From Nocardioides ungokensis (GTDB taxonomy: Bacteria > Actinomycetota > Actinomycetes > Propionibacteriales > Nocardioidaceae), in NCBI RefSeq assembly GCF_013466985.1, contig NZ_CP059164.1:1745001-1809000 (forward strand): 64,000 nucleotides of DNA. Direction: 5' to 3'. The position numbers and the translations under genes are program-made. Below are positions 31,748-40,871 of this stretch, one piece after another. Every line of letters begins with the position of its first letter. Position 1 is the first letter of the stretch. Under the pieces are notes generated by a model that saw nothing but the letters and a program-made list of their open reading frames with translations, did not search any database and was not told the origin of the DNA.

Positions 31748-32683
31748 ATGAGCAGGGTGATCGTGGCCGGCGCGGGCGTCGTCGGGCTGACCTGCGCGCT
31801 CCGGCTGCTCGAGGCCGGGCACCGCGTCGACGTGGTCGCCCGGGACCTGCCGCTGGAGACGACCTCGGCCGTCGCGGCGGCGATCTGGTACCCCTACCGG
31901 GCCCTGCCGCAGGACCGCGTCTCGGCCTGGGCGGCCACGTCGTACGCCGTCTTCGACGCCCTGGCCGCCCCCGAGGAGTACGCCGGGTCGCCCGAGGCCG
32001 GAGTGCGGATGGTGCGCGGCACGGAGGTCTTCGCGCGCCGCCAGCCCGACCCGTGGTGGCGTCCGGCGGTCCCGTCGCTCGACCGGGCGTCGCTGCTGCC
32101 GGAGGGCTACGTCGACGGCTGGACCTTCACCACCCCGATCGTCGAGATGCCGATCTACCTGCGGTGGCTGACCACACGCGTCGAGGAGCTCGGTGGCACG
32201 GTGACCCGGTTGAACCTCCGCGCGCTGCCGGAGGGGGCGGACGTGGTCGTCAACTGCTCGGGCCTCGGCGCCCGGCTGCTCGGTTCCGATCGGACCGTGG
32301 TGCCCGTCCGCGGCCAGGTCGTGTACCTCGAGCAGGTCGGGCTGGACCGGTGGTGGCTGGACGGCGCCGGACCGACCTACGTCGTGCCCCGCGAGCACGA
32401 CATCGTCGTCGGCGGGACCGACCAGGAGGGTGACTGGAGCCGGACCCCCTCGCCGGAGAGCGCGACGGACATCATCGAGCGGGCGTCCCGGCTGGTGCCG
32501 GAGCTGCGCGGGGCGCCGGTGCTGCGGCACAAGGTCGGGCTGCGACCGGTGCGGCCGGCCGTCCGGCTCGAGCGCACCGGCCACGTCGTGCACTGCTACG
32601 GCCACGGCGGGGCGGGCGTCACCCTGAGCTGGGGGTGCGCCGACGAGGTGGTGGCACTCGTGTCGAACGGCTCGGAGGCATGA
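31748..32683 (+). CDS. FAD-dependent D-amino-acid oxidase-like protein
   Basis: The 311-residue DAO-fold oxidase starts with the FAD Rossmann motif VIVAGAGVVGLTCALRLLEAG. AAAIWYPYRA, VVNCSGLGARLLGSD, VPVRGQVVYLEQ and the C-terminal CYGHGGAGVTLSWGCA are typical of D-amino-acid oxidase. It oxidises D-amino acids to imino acids with release of peroxide. Its TGA overlaps the ATG cluster of the next gene, so the two are coupled. Confidence 0.88.
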   Translation: MSRVIVAGAGVVGLTCALRLLEAGHRVDVVARDLPLETTSAVAAAIWYPYRALPQDRVSAWAATSYAVFDALAAPEEYAGSPEAGVRMVRGTEVFARRQPDPWWRPAVPSLDRASLLPEGYVDGWTFTTPIVEMPIYLRWLTTRVEELGGTVTRLNLRALPEGADVVVNCSGLGARLLGSDRTVVPVRGQVVYLEQVGLDRWWLDGAGPTYVVPREHDIVVGGTDQEGDWSRTPSPESATDIIERASRLVPELRGAPVLRHKVGLRPVRPAVRLERTGHVVHCYGHGGAGVTLSWGCADEVVALVSNGSEA

Positions 32684-33201
32684 TGGACGGCATGGCTGAG
32701 CCGACGTCGGGCCGCACGCTGGTGCTGCTCAGGCACGCCAAGTCGGACTGGTCGGGCGGCGAGCCCGACGTGCGGCGTCCGCTCGCGGAGCGGGGACGCC
32801 GGCAGGCCCCCGAGGCGGGCCGCTGGCTGGCCTCGAACGTCGGCGGCATCGACCTCGCGGTCGTCTCGCCCGCCACCCGCGCCCGCAGCACGTGGGACCT
32901 CGTGGCGGCCGAGCTCGAGGCGCCGCCGCAGGTCCGGGTGGACGAGCGGGTCTACGCCGCGGACGAGGAGGAGCTGCTCGAGGTCGTGCGCGGGTTGGAC
33001 GCCGACCTCGGCGTCGTGGTCCTGGTGGCGCACAACCCGGGGCTGGAGGACCTCGCCGCGGAGCTGGTGGGGGAGTGGGTGCCGATGAAGACCTCGGCGC
33101 TCACCGTCCTCACGCTGACCGGCTCGTGGGCCGACGCCGGTCCGGGGGATGCGACGCTGCGCGCGTCGGGACGGCCGCCTGTAGGCCACGACGACGTCTG
33201 A
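32683..33201 (+). CDS. SixA-like histidine phosphatase
   Basis: A 172-residue phosphatase with LVLLRHAKSDWSG at the N-terminus and the second catalytic His in VVLVAHNPGLEDLA, the SixA pattern. SixA removes phosphate from phospho-His proteins, but many homologues act on small molecules. Three in-frame ATGs (32680, 32683, 32692) are possible; GGAGG at 32674-32678 favours one of the first two. It is coupled to the D-amino-acid oxidase gene. Confidence 0.82.
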   Translation: MDGMAEPTSGRTLVLLRHAKSDWSGGEPDVRRPLAERGRRQAPEAGRWLASNVGGIDLAVVSPATRARSTWDLVAAELEAPPQVRVDERVYAADEEELLEVVRGLDADLGVVVLVAHNPGLEDLAAELVGEWVPMKTSALTVLTLTGSWADAGPGDATLRASGRPPVGHDDV

Positions 33202-33212
33202 GCGCGGCGGCC

Positions 33213-33533
33213 TCAGAGCCGGACGACGCCCACGACCGCGGACGGCGGGATGGCGCCGTAGACGTGAGGGAACGTCTCGGTCATGCCGGGCGCCGGCACC
33301 TCCTCGACGACGGGCACGGCGAGCAGGTCGGTGTCGATCTCCAGCAGCACCAGGGGCTCGGTCACCTCGCTGTAGAACGCAGCCCGTACGCCCTCCCACT
33401 GGTCGGCCCGGCTGGCGTGGATGTAGCCCTCCTGCTCGAGCGTCACGCCCAGGGTCGAGGTCGTGTAGGCGCCGGACTGCTGCGCCGAGTCCCAGTCGCT
33501 CAGGGTCGCGATGTGGAAGATCCGCATGCTCAC
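33213..33533 (-). CDS. DUF952 family protein
   Basis: The 106-residue protein has IFHIATLSDWDSAQQSGAY, EGYIHASRADQW and FPHVYGAIP, the DUF952 pattern. This family has a fold related to ADP-ribosyl transferases, but no function is known. ATG 33533 overlaps the stop of the methyltransferase gene upstream (ATGA), so the pair is coupled. Confidence 0.8.
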   Translation of the reverse strand: MSMRIFHIATLSDWDSAQQSGAYTTSTLGVTLEQEGYIHASRADQWEGVRAAFYSEVTEPLVLLEIDTDLLAVPVVEEVPAPGMTETFPHVYGAIPPSAVVGVVRL

Positions 33534-34255
33534 TTCTCCCAGACCGACACGTGGCTCGGGCTCTCGCTCGTGAACGGCGACCGGTCCCAGCCGGCCCAGC
33601 GCTCACGCAGCCGCAGGCCCGCGATCCGGGCCATCAGGTCCAGCTCCGCGGGCCAGACGTAGCGGAACGGCACCGAGTTCCGCCGGTAGGTGGTGCCGTC
33701 GAAGGTGTAGTGGTGGGAGAAGAGCCGCTGCGTGGCGACGTCGTACTCGTCGAAGCCCAGGTGGGTCTCGGTGTGGTCGAAGGTGCGGAACACCTCGCCC
33801 GGTGGCAGCCGCTGCAGGATGGGCATGCCGGTCTCGACCACGAAGCAGCCGCCGGGCTCCAGGTGGGCGGCGGCGTTCTCGAAGCACCGCACCTGGTCGT
33901 CCTGGGTGAGCAGGTTCATGATCGTGTTGAACACGAGGTAGACGAGCCCGAACCTGCCGGCCACCCGGGTGGATGTCATGTCCCCGATCGTCACGTCGAT
34001 GCACTCCGCGCCGGGCTTCACCCGCAGCTGCTCGACCATGGCCGCGGAGAGCTCGATCCCGCTGACCCGCACTCCGCGGGCGCTCAGCGGCAGGGCGACG
34101 CGCCCGGTGCCGATCGCGAGCTCCAGGGCGGGCCGGCCGCCGGCGAGGCCGACGAGGAAGTCCGCCGTCGGGTCCAGGACCTCCGGCGCGAACATCCGGT
34201 CCTCGGAGCGGTCGTACTGCTCGGCGACGACGCCGTCGAAGTAGTTGTGGCGCAT
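33530..34255 (-). CDS. Class I SAM-dependent methyltransferase
   Basis: The 241-residue protein has motif I LELAIGTGRVALPLSARG, motif II VSGIELSAAM and IGDMTSTRV, then FGLVYLVFNTIMNLLTQDDQ. Such proteins methylate small molecules; the substrate is not evident. The -10-like CACGAT ends 6 bases before ATG 34255, suggesting a leaderless message. It is coupled to the DUF952 gene. Confidence 0.83.
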   Translation of the reverse strand: MRHNYFDGVVAEQYDRSEDRMFAPEVLDPTADFLVGLAGGRPALELAIGTGRVALPLSARGVRVSGIELSAAMVEQLRVKPGAECIDVTIGDMTSTRVAGRFGLVYLVFNTIMNLLTQDDQVRCFENAAAHLEPGGCFVVETGMPILQRLPPGEVFRTFDHTETHLGFDEYDVATQRLFSHHYTFDGTTYRRNSVPFRYVWPAELDLMARIAGLRLRERWAGWDRSPFTSESPSHVSVWEK

Positions 34256-34302
34256 CCGGCCATCGTGGTGGGCGCTGGCCCCCGAGGGCCACCGGTTATC
34301 GG

Positions 34303-35001
34303 TCAGAAGAGCCGGTGCTCGGAGTCGTCGATGCCCCGCAGCGCGTCGTAGTCGACGACGGCGCAGGCGATCCCGCGGTCGGTGGCCAGGACCCGGGCCT
34401 GGGGCTTGATCTCCTGGGCGGCGAAGATGCCGCGCACCGGACCCTTGGCGGTGAGCAGCGGCTCGCGGTTGAGCAGCTCGAGATAGCGGGTCAGCTGCTC
34501 GACCCCGTCGATCTCGCCGCGGCGCTTGATCTCGACCGCCACGCTGAGCCCCTCTGCGTCACGGCACATCAGGTCGACCGGGCCGATCGCCGTCGGGAAC
34601 TCCCGACGGACCAGCGTGAGCCCGGGGGAGAGGGTCGCGGGATGCTCGGCCAGCAGGGCCTGGAGGTGCTTCTCGACGCCGTCCTTCTGCAGGCCCGGGT
34701 CGAGCCCGAGGTCGTGGGAGGAGTCGTGGTGGACCTCCTCGAGCAGGATGCGCAGGGTGTCATCCGGCCCCTTCGACGTGCCCCGACTCGTGACCGTCCA
34801 CTCGACGGTGCCGTCCTCGGTGACGCCCTCGCGGAGCGTGCACGGCGGCGACATCCAGTTCAGCGGCTTGTACGAGCCGCCGTCGGAGTGCACGAGCACC
34901 GACCCGTCGGCCTTGATCATCAGCACCCGCGTGGCCATGGGGAGGTGCGCCGTCAGGCGTCCCGCGTAGTCGACCTGGCAGCGCGCAACGACGAGTCTCA
35001 C
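34303..35001 (-). CDS. nucS: Endonuclease NucS
   Basis: NucS cuts both strands at mismatches and replaces MutS/MutL repair in actinobacteria. The 232-residue protein has the N-terminal beta domain ([20 protein letters not shown]) and the nuclease domain with [29 protein letters not shown] and a basic [16 protein letters not shown] 35001 gives the family N-terminus; the longer upstream frame is not NucS. It is divergent from a GNAT gene, with overlapping -10 boxes. The C-terminal SEHRLF fits the beta-clamp contact motif of NucS. Confidence 0.93.
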   Translation of the reverse strand: MRLVVARCQVDYAGRLTAHLPMATRVLMIKADGSVLVHSDGGSYKPLNWMSPPCTLREGVTEDGTVEWTVTSRGTSKGPDDTLRILLEEVHHDSSHDLGLDPGLQKDGVEKHLQALLAEHPATLSPGLTLVRREFPTAIGPVDLMCRDAEGLSVAVEIKRRGEIDGVEQLTRYLELLNREPLLTAKGPVRGIFAAQEIKPQARVLATDRGIACAVVDYDALRGIDDSEHRLF

Positions 35002-35009
35002 GGGCGAGG

Positions 35010-35019
35010 AATCTACAGT
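35010..35019. promoter_or_regulatory. Overlapping divergent -10 boxes of nucS and the GNAT gene
   Basis: TACAGT (35014-35019) ends 7 bases before the GNAT ATG on the plus strand. TAGATT on the minus strand (35015-35010) ends 8 bases before the nucS GTG. The two boxes share 2 bp, so polymerase cannot occupy both at once. Confidence 0.55.
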
Positions 35020-35026
35020 GGTCGCC

Positions 35027-35557
35027 ATGTCCGTCCTGCCCGGCGTCGCCATCCGCGCGGCCCGACCCTCCGACCTGCGCCACCTCGCGGCGGTCGAGGA
35101 CTCCGGTGGGGCGCTGTTCACCGAGTACTTCGGGGAGGCCACGGCCCCGGTGCTGCTCGGCCCCGCCCGGTCCGGCCTCGACCGGGACCTCGAGCCCGGG
35201 TTCCTGCTCGTCGCCGTCGCCGGCGGCCGGATCGTCGGGTTCGTGCACGTCCTCCACCTCGACGGCCAGGCCCACCTCGAGCAGCTGTCCGTGCTGCCCG
35301 AGCACGGTCGTCGCGGGATCGGCGGTGCCCTGGTCCGTGCCGCGATGGAGGAGGCCCGCTGGTCGGGGTACGACGCGATGTCGCTGTGCACCTACCGGGA
35401 CGTCCCGTGGAACGGCCCGTTCTACGCCCGCCTCGGGTTCGCCGAGGTCGAGCGGCTCTCGGCGTACCAGCAACGGCTGCGGGACCACGAGAACGCGCTC
35501 GGGCTGGAGGCCAACGGTGCGCGCGTCGTGATGTCCCGGCGGCTCTCCCGACACTGA
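35027..35557 (+). CDS. GNAT family N-acetyltransferase
   Basis: The 176-residue GNAT-fold protein uses acetyl-CoA to acetylate an amine. [21 protein letters not shown] is beta-strand 4 and [17 protein letters not shown] is the pyrophosphate-binding Q/RxxGxG/A loop. [20 protein letters not shown] is the C-terminal acceptor region. ATG 35027 was chosen because TACAGT lies 7 bases before it; GTG 35018 would fall inside that promoter box. Confidence 0.88.
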   Translation: MSVLPGVAIRAARPSDLRHLAAVEDSGGALFTEYFGEATAPVLLGPARSGLDRDLEPGFLLVAVAGGRIVGFVHVLHLDGQAHLEQLSVLPEHGRRGIGGALVRAAMEEARWSGYDAMSLCTYRDVPWNGPFYARLGFAEVERLSAYQQRLRDHENALGLEANGARVVMSRRLSRH

Positions 35558-35593
35558 GGCCACACAAGTTACCGACGGGTGAACTTACTCACG

Positions 35594-35627
35594 ATGCGCC
35601 CCCGAAGTGGCGCATGACACGATGCGC
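35594..35627 (+). promoter_or_regulatory. Three alternating half-sites before the 3-hydroxyacyl-CoA dehydrogenase gene
   Basis: ATGCGC (35594-35599), GCGCAT (35610-35615) and ATGCGC (35622-35627) alternate in orientation. The last pair is separated by 6 bases and spans the -10-like CACGAT (35618-35623). This fits a repressor site, but the protein is unknown. Confidence 0.4.
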
Positions 35628-35630
35628 AGC

Positions 35631-37433
35631 ATGACCAGCAGCTCTGTCGAGTCCCCCCGTGAGTTCCGCACCATCGGCGTCGTCGGCCTGGGCACCATGG
35701 GTGCCGGCATCGCCGAGGTCTTCGCCCGCAACGGCCTGTCCGTCAAGGGCGTCGAGATCAGCGAGGACGCGGTGGCCCGCGGCCGCCAGCACCTCGAGCA
35801 CTCCACGGCGCGCGCGGTCAAGCGCGGCAAGATCACCGAGGCCGAGCAGGCCGAGATCCTGGGCCGGATCACGCTCACGACCGAGATGAAGGACCTCGCG
35901 GACGCCGACTTCGTGGTCGAGGCCGTGGTGGAGTCGCTCGAGGTCAAGAAGGGGATCTTCCGCGAGCTGGAGGCGATCGTCGCGCCGTCGGCCATCCTCG
36001 CGACGAACACCTCCTCGCTGTCGGTCACGGAGATCTCGACGGCCAACGCGCACCCGGGTCGGGTCGTGGGCGTGCACTTCTTCAACCCGGCGCCCGTGCA
36101 GAACCTCGTCGAGATCGTGCGCACGGTGGTCACCGAGCCGTCGGTCCTCGACGACGTGACCGCGCTCGTGGAGCGGCTCGGGAAGAACCCCGTGGTGTGC
36201 GGCGACAAGGCCGGCTTCATCGCCAACACGCTGCTGTTCGGCTACCTCAACCACGCCGTCGCGATGTACGAGGGCCGCTACGCCTCGCGGGAGGACATCG
36301 ACGCCGCGATGCGCTTCGGCTGCGGCTACCCGATGGGGCCGCTGGCGCTGCTCGACCTGATCGGCCTCGACACGGCGTACGAGATCCTGGACACGATGTA
36401 CAAGCAGGGTCGCGACCGGCTGCACGCGCCGGCGCCGCTGCTCAAGCAGTACGTCACGGCTGGCCTGCTCGGCCGCAAGTCCGGCCGCGGCTTCTACACC
36501 TACGAGGCGCCCGACAGCCCGATCGTGGTCGCCGACGCGCAGACCCCGAGCGAGTCCGACAAGCCGCAGCTGCGCCACGACATCGGGCTCGTCGGCGTGG
36601 TCGGCACCGGCACGATGGCCAGCGGCATCGTCGAGGTCTTCGCCAAGGCGGGGTACGACGTGCTGTTCGTCGGTCGCTCGCAGGACAAGGTGGACGGCGT
36701 GGTCGCCACCATCACGCGGAACTTCGACAAGCAGATCCAGCGCGGCAAGGCGACGGAGGAGGTCAAGGCCGAGGTGCTCGGTCGCGTCCGCGGGACGACC
36801 TCCCTGGACGACCTCGCGACCGTGGACCTCGTCGTGGAGGCGATCGCCGAGGACCTCAACGTCAAGACCACGCTGTTCGAGAACCTCGACGAGATCTGCA
36901 AGCAGGGCGCGATCCTGGCGACCACGACCTCGAGCCTGCCGATCATCGAGATGGCCCGGGTGACCAAGCGCCCCCAGGACGTCATCGGCATGCACTTCTT
37001 CAACCCCGCCGCGATCATGAAGCTGGTGGAGGTCGTCTCGACCGTCACCACCTCCGACGAGGTCACCGAGACCACGCGCGCCCTGTGCGAGCGGATCGGC
37101 AAGGTGGCCGTCTCCTGCGGTGACCGCGCCGGCTTCATCGTGAACGCGCTGCTGTTCCCCTACCTCAACGACGCGGTGAAGATGCTGGAGGCGCACTACG
37201 CCACGGCCGACGACATCGACGTCGCGATGAAGCAGGGCTGTGCGCTGCCGATGGGCCCCTTCGAGCTGCTCGACGTGGTGGGCAACGACGTCTCGCTGGC
37301 GATCCAGCGCGAGCTCTACCTCGAGTTCCGCGAGCCGGGCTTCGCGCCCGCGCCGCTGCTCGAGCACCTGGTGACCGCCGGCTACCTCGGTCGCAAGACC
37401 GGGCGGGGCTTCCGGGACTACAGCCGCCGCTGA
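35631..37433 (+). CDS. 3-hydroxyacyl-CoA dehydrogenase with two tandem copies
   Basis: The 600-residue protein contains two full dehydrogenase units. Each has an NAD fold ([20 protein letters not shown] and [20 protein letters not shown]), the catalytic HFFNP (GVHFFNPAP and GMHFFNPAA) and a helical dimer domain ([13 protein letters not shown] and [13 protein letters not shown]). It oxidises 3-hydroxyacyl-CoA, or reduces acetoacetyl-CoA to 3-hydroxybutyryl-CoA. This would supply crotonyl-CoA for Ccr. CACGAT ends 7 bases before ATG 35631, which favours this start over ATG 35607. Confidence 0.9.
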   Translation: MTSSSVESPREFRTIGVVGLGTMGAGIAEVFARNGLSVKGVEISEDAVARGRQHLEHSTARAVKRGKITEAEQAEILGRITLTTEMKDLADADFVVEAVVESLEVKKGIFRELEAIVAPSAILATNTSSLSVTEISTANAHPGRVVGVHFFNPAPVQNLVEIVRTVVTEPSVLDDVTALVERLGKNPVVCGDKAGFIANTLLFGYLNHAVAMYEGRYASREDIDAAMRFGCGYPMGPLALLDLIGLDTAYEILDTMYKQGRDRLHAPAPLLKQYVTAGLLGRKSGRGFYTYEAPDSPIVVADAQTPSESDKPQLRHDIGLVGVVGTGTMASGIVEVFAKAGYDVLFVGRSQDKVDGVVATITRNFDKQIQRGKATEEVKAEVLGRVRGTTSLDDLATVDLVVEAIAEDLNVKTTLFENLDEICKQGAILATTTSSLPIIEMARVTKRPQDVIGMHFFNPAAIMKLVEVVSTVTTSDEVTETTRALCERIGKVAVSCGDRAGFIVNALLFPYLNDAVKMLEAHYATADDIDVAMKQGCALPMGPFELLDVVGNDVSLAIQRELYLEFREPGFAPAPLLEHLVTAGYLGRKTGRGFRDYSRR

Positions 37434-37537
37434 TCGGTTCCGGCCACCCGCTCACCCAGCGGGCGTTGGCAGGAAATCGATGCAACCCGACATTCCTGCC
37501 ACTGGTCGACGTCGCGCAGGCGTTCGAGCATGGACGC

Positions 37538-37787
37538 ATGTCGATCCTGCAGCCACGCCATCGCGGCCGCACGACCGCTGGTCACGCCTGCTGGCCCGCG
37601 TCCGAGAGGCCCACGCCACCCAGGTAGAGCTCCACGAGCGCGTGCTGCTGCGCAACAGCCCGTGGCTGGAGGACCTGCTCCACGGTCGTGGGACGGCGAG
37701 GACTGGCAGCTGCACGGACGCCTCCTCCCGCCCGCCGGAACCTCGCCGAGCATCACGCGCAGTGGCTGGTGCCCGGGGCTGGGCTGA
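37538..37787 (+). pseudogene. Small hypothetical protein gene broken by indels
   Basis: The 460-base gap between two genes holds a small broken frame. The stretch [19 protein letters not shown] and [16 protein letters not shown] reads well in one frame, then after about 37685 [18 protein letters not shown] reads in another and ends at TGA 37785-37787. The likely ATG 37538 needs one more shift. It looks like one small soluble protein of 80-90 residues. No family is recognised. Breaks here resemble those in the MFS gene just downstream. Confidence 0.45.
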
Positions 37788-37893
37788 ACTCGTCTCGACA
37801 CCGGGAGGATTGTTCGGCCCGAGTGTGGGTAACGTCTCCTCGCAGAGCGCATGCGCCGGCGCAAGCGCAGAGCCTGAATCTGGGAGGAAGACT

Positions 37894-39639
37894 CATGGCT
37901 GTCGAGACAGGACGCATCACCACGGACATCCGGCGAGGTTGGACCGGTTGCCCTGGGCCAGATGGCACTGGATGGTCGTGATCGGGCTCGGGACCGTCTG
38001 GATCCTGGACGGGCTCGAGGTGACCATCGTCGATCGATGTCCGACGCGCTGGCCAACCCGACGACCGGCCTGGGCATGAGCAGCTTCCAGGTCGGCATGG
38101 CCGGGGCGGTCTACGTCGCCGGCGCCTGCCTCGGTGCGCTGTTTTCGGCCAGCTCACCGACCGGCTCGGCCGCAAGAAGCTCTTCCTGCTGACCCTGGCG
38201 GTCTACACCGTCGCGACGGTCCTCACGGCGTTCTCGATGAACGTCATGTGGTACTTCGGCGCCCGCTTCCTCACCGGTGCCGGCATCGGCGGTGAGTACG
38301 CCGCATCAACTCCGCGATCGACGAGCTGATCCCGGCGAAGTACCGGCCGCCGCGTCGACGTGGCCATCAAACGGCTCCTTCTGGGTCGGTGCCGCCGGTG
38401 GCGCGCTGCTGACCATCCCACTGCTCGACCCCACGGTCAAACCAGGCCTGGGGCTGGCGGCTCGCCTTCGGCCTGGGTGCGATCCTCGCGATCGGCATCC
38501 TGCTCGTGCGCCGCAACGTGCCGGAGAGCCCGCGCTGGCTGTTCATCCACGGCCGCGAGGACGAGGCCGAGGAGATCGTCCGCGACATCGAGGGGACGGT
38601 GTCCCGCGAGTCCGGCAAGACCCTGCACGACGTCTCGGACACGATCACCATCCGCCAGCGCAAGGCGATCGGGATCGGCCTGATCGCCAAGACCGTGTTC
38701 ACGATGTATCCCAAGCGGACCGTGCTGTGCTTCTCGCTCTTCGTGGGCCAGGCGTTCCTCTACAACGCGTTCTTCTTCACCTACGGCGACACGTTGACGA
38801 CGTTCATGGGCGTCAAGCAGACCGGCTGGTACATCGCGGTCTTCGCGGTCAGCAACTTCCTGGGCGCGCTGCTGCTGAGCCGGCTATTCGACAGCGTCGG
38901 CCGGGTCAAGATGATCACCGCCACCTACGTGCTCTCGGGTGCGCTGCTGGGCGTCACGGGGTTCTTCCTCGGCAGCTTCAACGCCCAGACGCTCACCCTG
39001 ATGGGCGCGATCATCTTCTTCATGGCCTCGGCCGGCGCCAGCGCGGCCTACCTCACCGCGAGCGAGGTCTTCCCGATGGAGACCCGGGCTCTGTGCATCG
39101 CGTTCTTCTACGCCATCGGCACCGCGGCCGGCGGCATCTCGGGCCCGCTCTTCTTCGGCTACCTCATCGACCAGGCCGCAGCCAGCATGGACATCACCCA
39201 GATCGCGGTCGGCTACTACATCGGTGCCGCGCTCATGATCGGGGGCGGTCTCGTCGAGGCGTTCCTCGGCGTCAAGGCCGAGGGCCAGTCGCTCGAGAGC
39301 ATCGCCCAGCCGTTGACGGCCGAGGACGCGTCGACCGATTCCGGCAGTGGCGGCCGCACCGCCCGCAACCCGCCTGAGGAGGAGCTCGTCATGCCCATGC
39401 CACCCCCCAAGCCCTCGGTCGAGGGTCACCGGGACCGCCACGTCGCCCACGAGATGGCCCAGATCGTCCGGGCGCTGAGCGTCAACGGCCCCCAGCACCC
39501 CGCCGACCTAGCACGGCTGCTCGGCGTCGAGTACTGGGAGCCGGGACGGTTCGAGAAGGCCCTGGCCTTCGCGGTCACAGACGGCGTCGTCCACCGCAGC
39601 GCGGACGGCACCGTGGCGACGAGCTCGGTCCAGGTCTAG
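37894..39639 (+). pseudogene. MFS sugar/metabolite symporter broken by several indels in its first third
   Basis: From 38506 to 39639 the frame is intact and codes for an MFS carrier (RRNVPESPRWLFIHGREDEA, YLTASEVFPMETRALCIAFFYAIG). Upstream the same protein can be followed in pieces: [86 protein letters not shown]. At least six single-base changes are needed over 37.9-38.5 kb. ATG 37894 has a strong GGGAGGAAG site. The C-terminus carries an extra tail with a small helix-turn-helix-like segment (HPADLARLLGVEYWEPGRF). It is either decayed or a poorly read region. The cargo is unknown. Confidence 0.75.
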
Positions 39640-40227
39640 GGCGCGGGTCGCCAGGGCTTGAGCCAGTCGGTCTCCGGCCAGCCCTCGCGGCCCGCGACCA
39701 GCTCGTACATCGTCGCCCCGTCGACGGCTTCACGGACGATGTCGGCGTGACCGGCGTGCCGGGCCAGCTCCTCGATCAGGTGGAACCACACCCAGCGCAC
39801 CGACCAACCCTCGATGTCCGTCGGGTTCCACGGCGCCGGCGGGACCGGGACCGTGGTGTCCAGGTCGAGATCCGCCACGGCACGGAGCACCTGCGCGCAG
39901 ACGTCGTCGTACGCCGCCATCGCGGCTGCGAGCGTGTCGTGCGGGTGCCAGGTCCAGCCGTCCTGGTGGGCGGCGTACTTCTGCTCCATGGTCCGGTCGT
40001 CCTGCGGCCGGTCGGGGGCGGCCAGGGCCACGGCGAGCCAGTGCCCCTGGGTCTGGGTGACGTGCTTGACCAGCGAGCCGATGGTGAGCGTGCTCGGCGA
40101 CGAGGCGGCGGGAGGCCTGGCCGTCGGTGAGTCCGAAGGCGGCGCAGCGGAACGCGTCCTGCTGCTGGACGAGGTAGGCGGTGAGCGCCGAGCGCTCGTC
40201 GGTCACGGGCGGGGCCTGGGCGGGCAT
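39636..40227 (-). CDS. DinB/DUF664 family protein (split by an indel)
   Basis: A helical-bundle protein of the DinB-like superfamily, metal-binding thiol transferases in several known cases. The N-terminus TAYLVQQQDAFRCAAFGLTD and the body LTIGSLVKHVTQTQGHWLA to WSVRWVWFHLIEELARHAGH lie in two frames that join near 40105. His residues in KHV, WFHL and RHAGHAD are the usual metal ligands. It follows a second DinB-like gene after 1 base. Its stop and the MFS stop share the sequence CTAG. Confidence 0.75.
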
Positions 40228-40228
40228 G

Positions 40229-40810
40229 TCAGGAGTCCTTCCGGTGGGTGTGCAGGTAGAGGTCGCGGAGCAGGCACATCTCGGCGCCGTGGTGGATGAC
40301 CTCGCGGTTGATGTGCAGGACCAGCGTGGCCAGGGAGACGTCGGCAAACGGTCCCTCGGCGGGGCCGCAGGGCTCGAGCAGCCCTTCCTCGCCGAGCGAC
40401 CGAACCCCCGCGCACCAGCGGGCGTGCTCCTCGTCGAGCTGGGCCAGCGCCTCGCGCGCGGTGCCGGCGTAGGTCCAGCTCTCGTAGTCGGTCGCCTCCC
40501 GTCCGAAGTGGGAGGCGGAGCGCATGGCGAGGCAGCCGACGGTCACGTGCGCCATCCGCCAGGCGATCGTCGTCATCGGCGCGGGCTGGGGCTGGGGGAA
40601 CGCGAAGTCGATGGTGAAGTCTCCCTGTCCGCCCTGGATCTGCGCCGTCGAGGAACCTCGGGGCGCGATGTTCCAGGCGCCGGGCGTCGGCTCCCAGAGG
40701 TACTCCTCGTCGCTGAGCCCCTCGAGCCGGGGCCGCAGCGTGTGGGTCCAGTGCCATTCGAGCTGGTCGAGGAGGAGGGAGTTCCAGTCGGTCACGGTTG
40801 TCGTCGTCAT
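40229..40810 (-). CDS. DinB-like domain protein
   Basis: The 193-residue helical protein has DQLEWHWTHTLRPRLEGLSDEE, RMAHVTVGCLAMRSASHF and LHINREVIHHGAEMCLLRDLY, the DinB-like pattern with His ligands. The enzyme activity is unknown. CAGACT ends 6 bases before ATG 40810. It is divergent from a WYL regulator, a frequent pairing, so the regulator probably controls it. Confidence 0.82.
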   Translation of the reverse strand: MTTTTVTDWNSLLLDQLEWHWTHTLRPRLEGLSDEEYLWEPTPGAWNIAPRGSSTAQIQGGQGDFTIDFAFPQPQPAPMTTIAWRMAHVTVGCLAMRSASHFGREATDYESWTYAGTAREALAQLDEEHARWCAGVRSLGEEGLLEPCGPAEGPFADVSLATLVLHINREVIHHGAEMCLLRDLYLHTHRKDS

Positions 40811-40833
40811 GCCGACAGTCTGGCGCCGAACTA

Positions 40834-40848
40834 GGACAGTATCGGTCC
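40834..40848. promoter_or_regulatory. Candidate WYL-regulator operator
   Basis: GGACAGTATCGGTCC is an imperfect palindrome with GGAC/GTCC ends in the 61-base gap between the DinB-like gene and the WYL regulator. The minus strand reads TACTGT inside it, a possible -10 for the DinB pair. Confidence 0.45.
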
Positions 40849-40871
40849 GCTACGTCTGACACGATGGGCAC

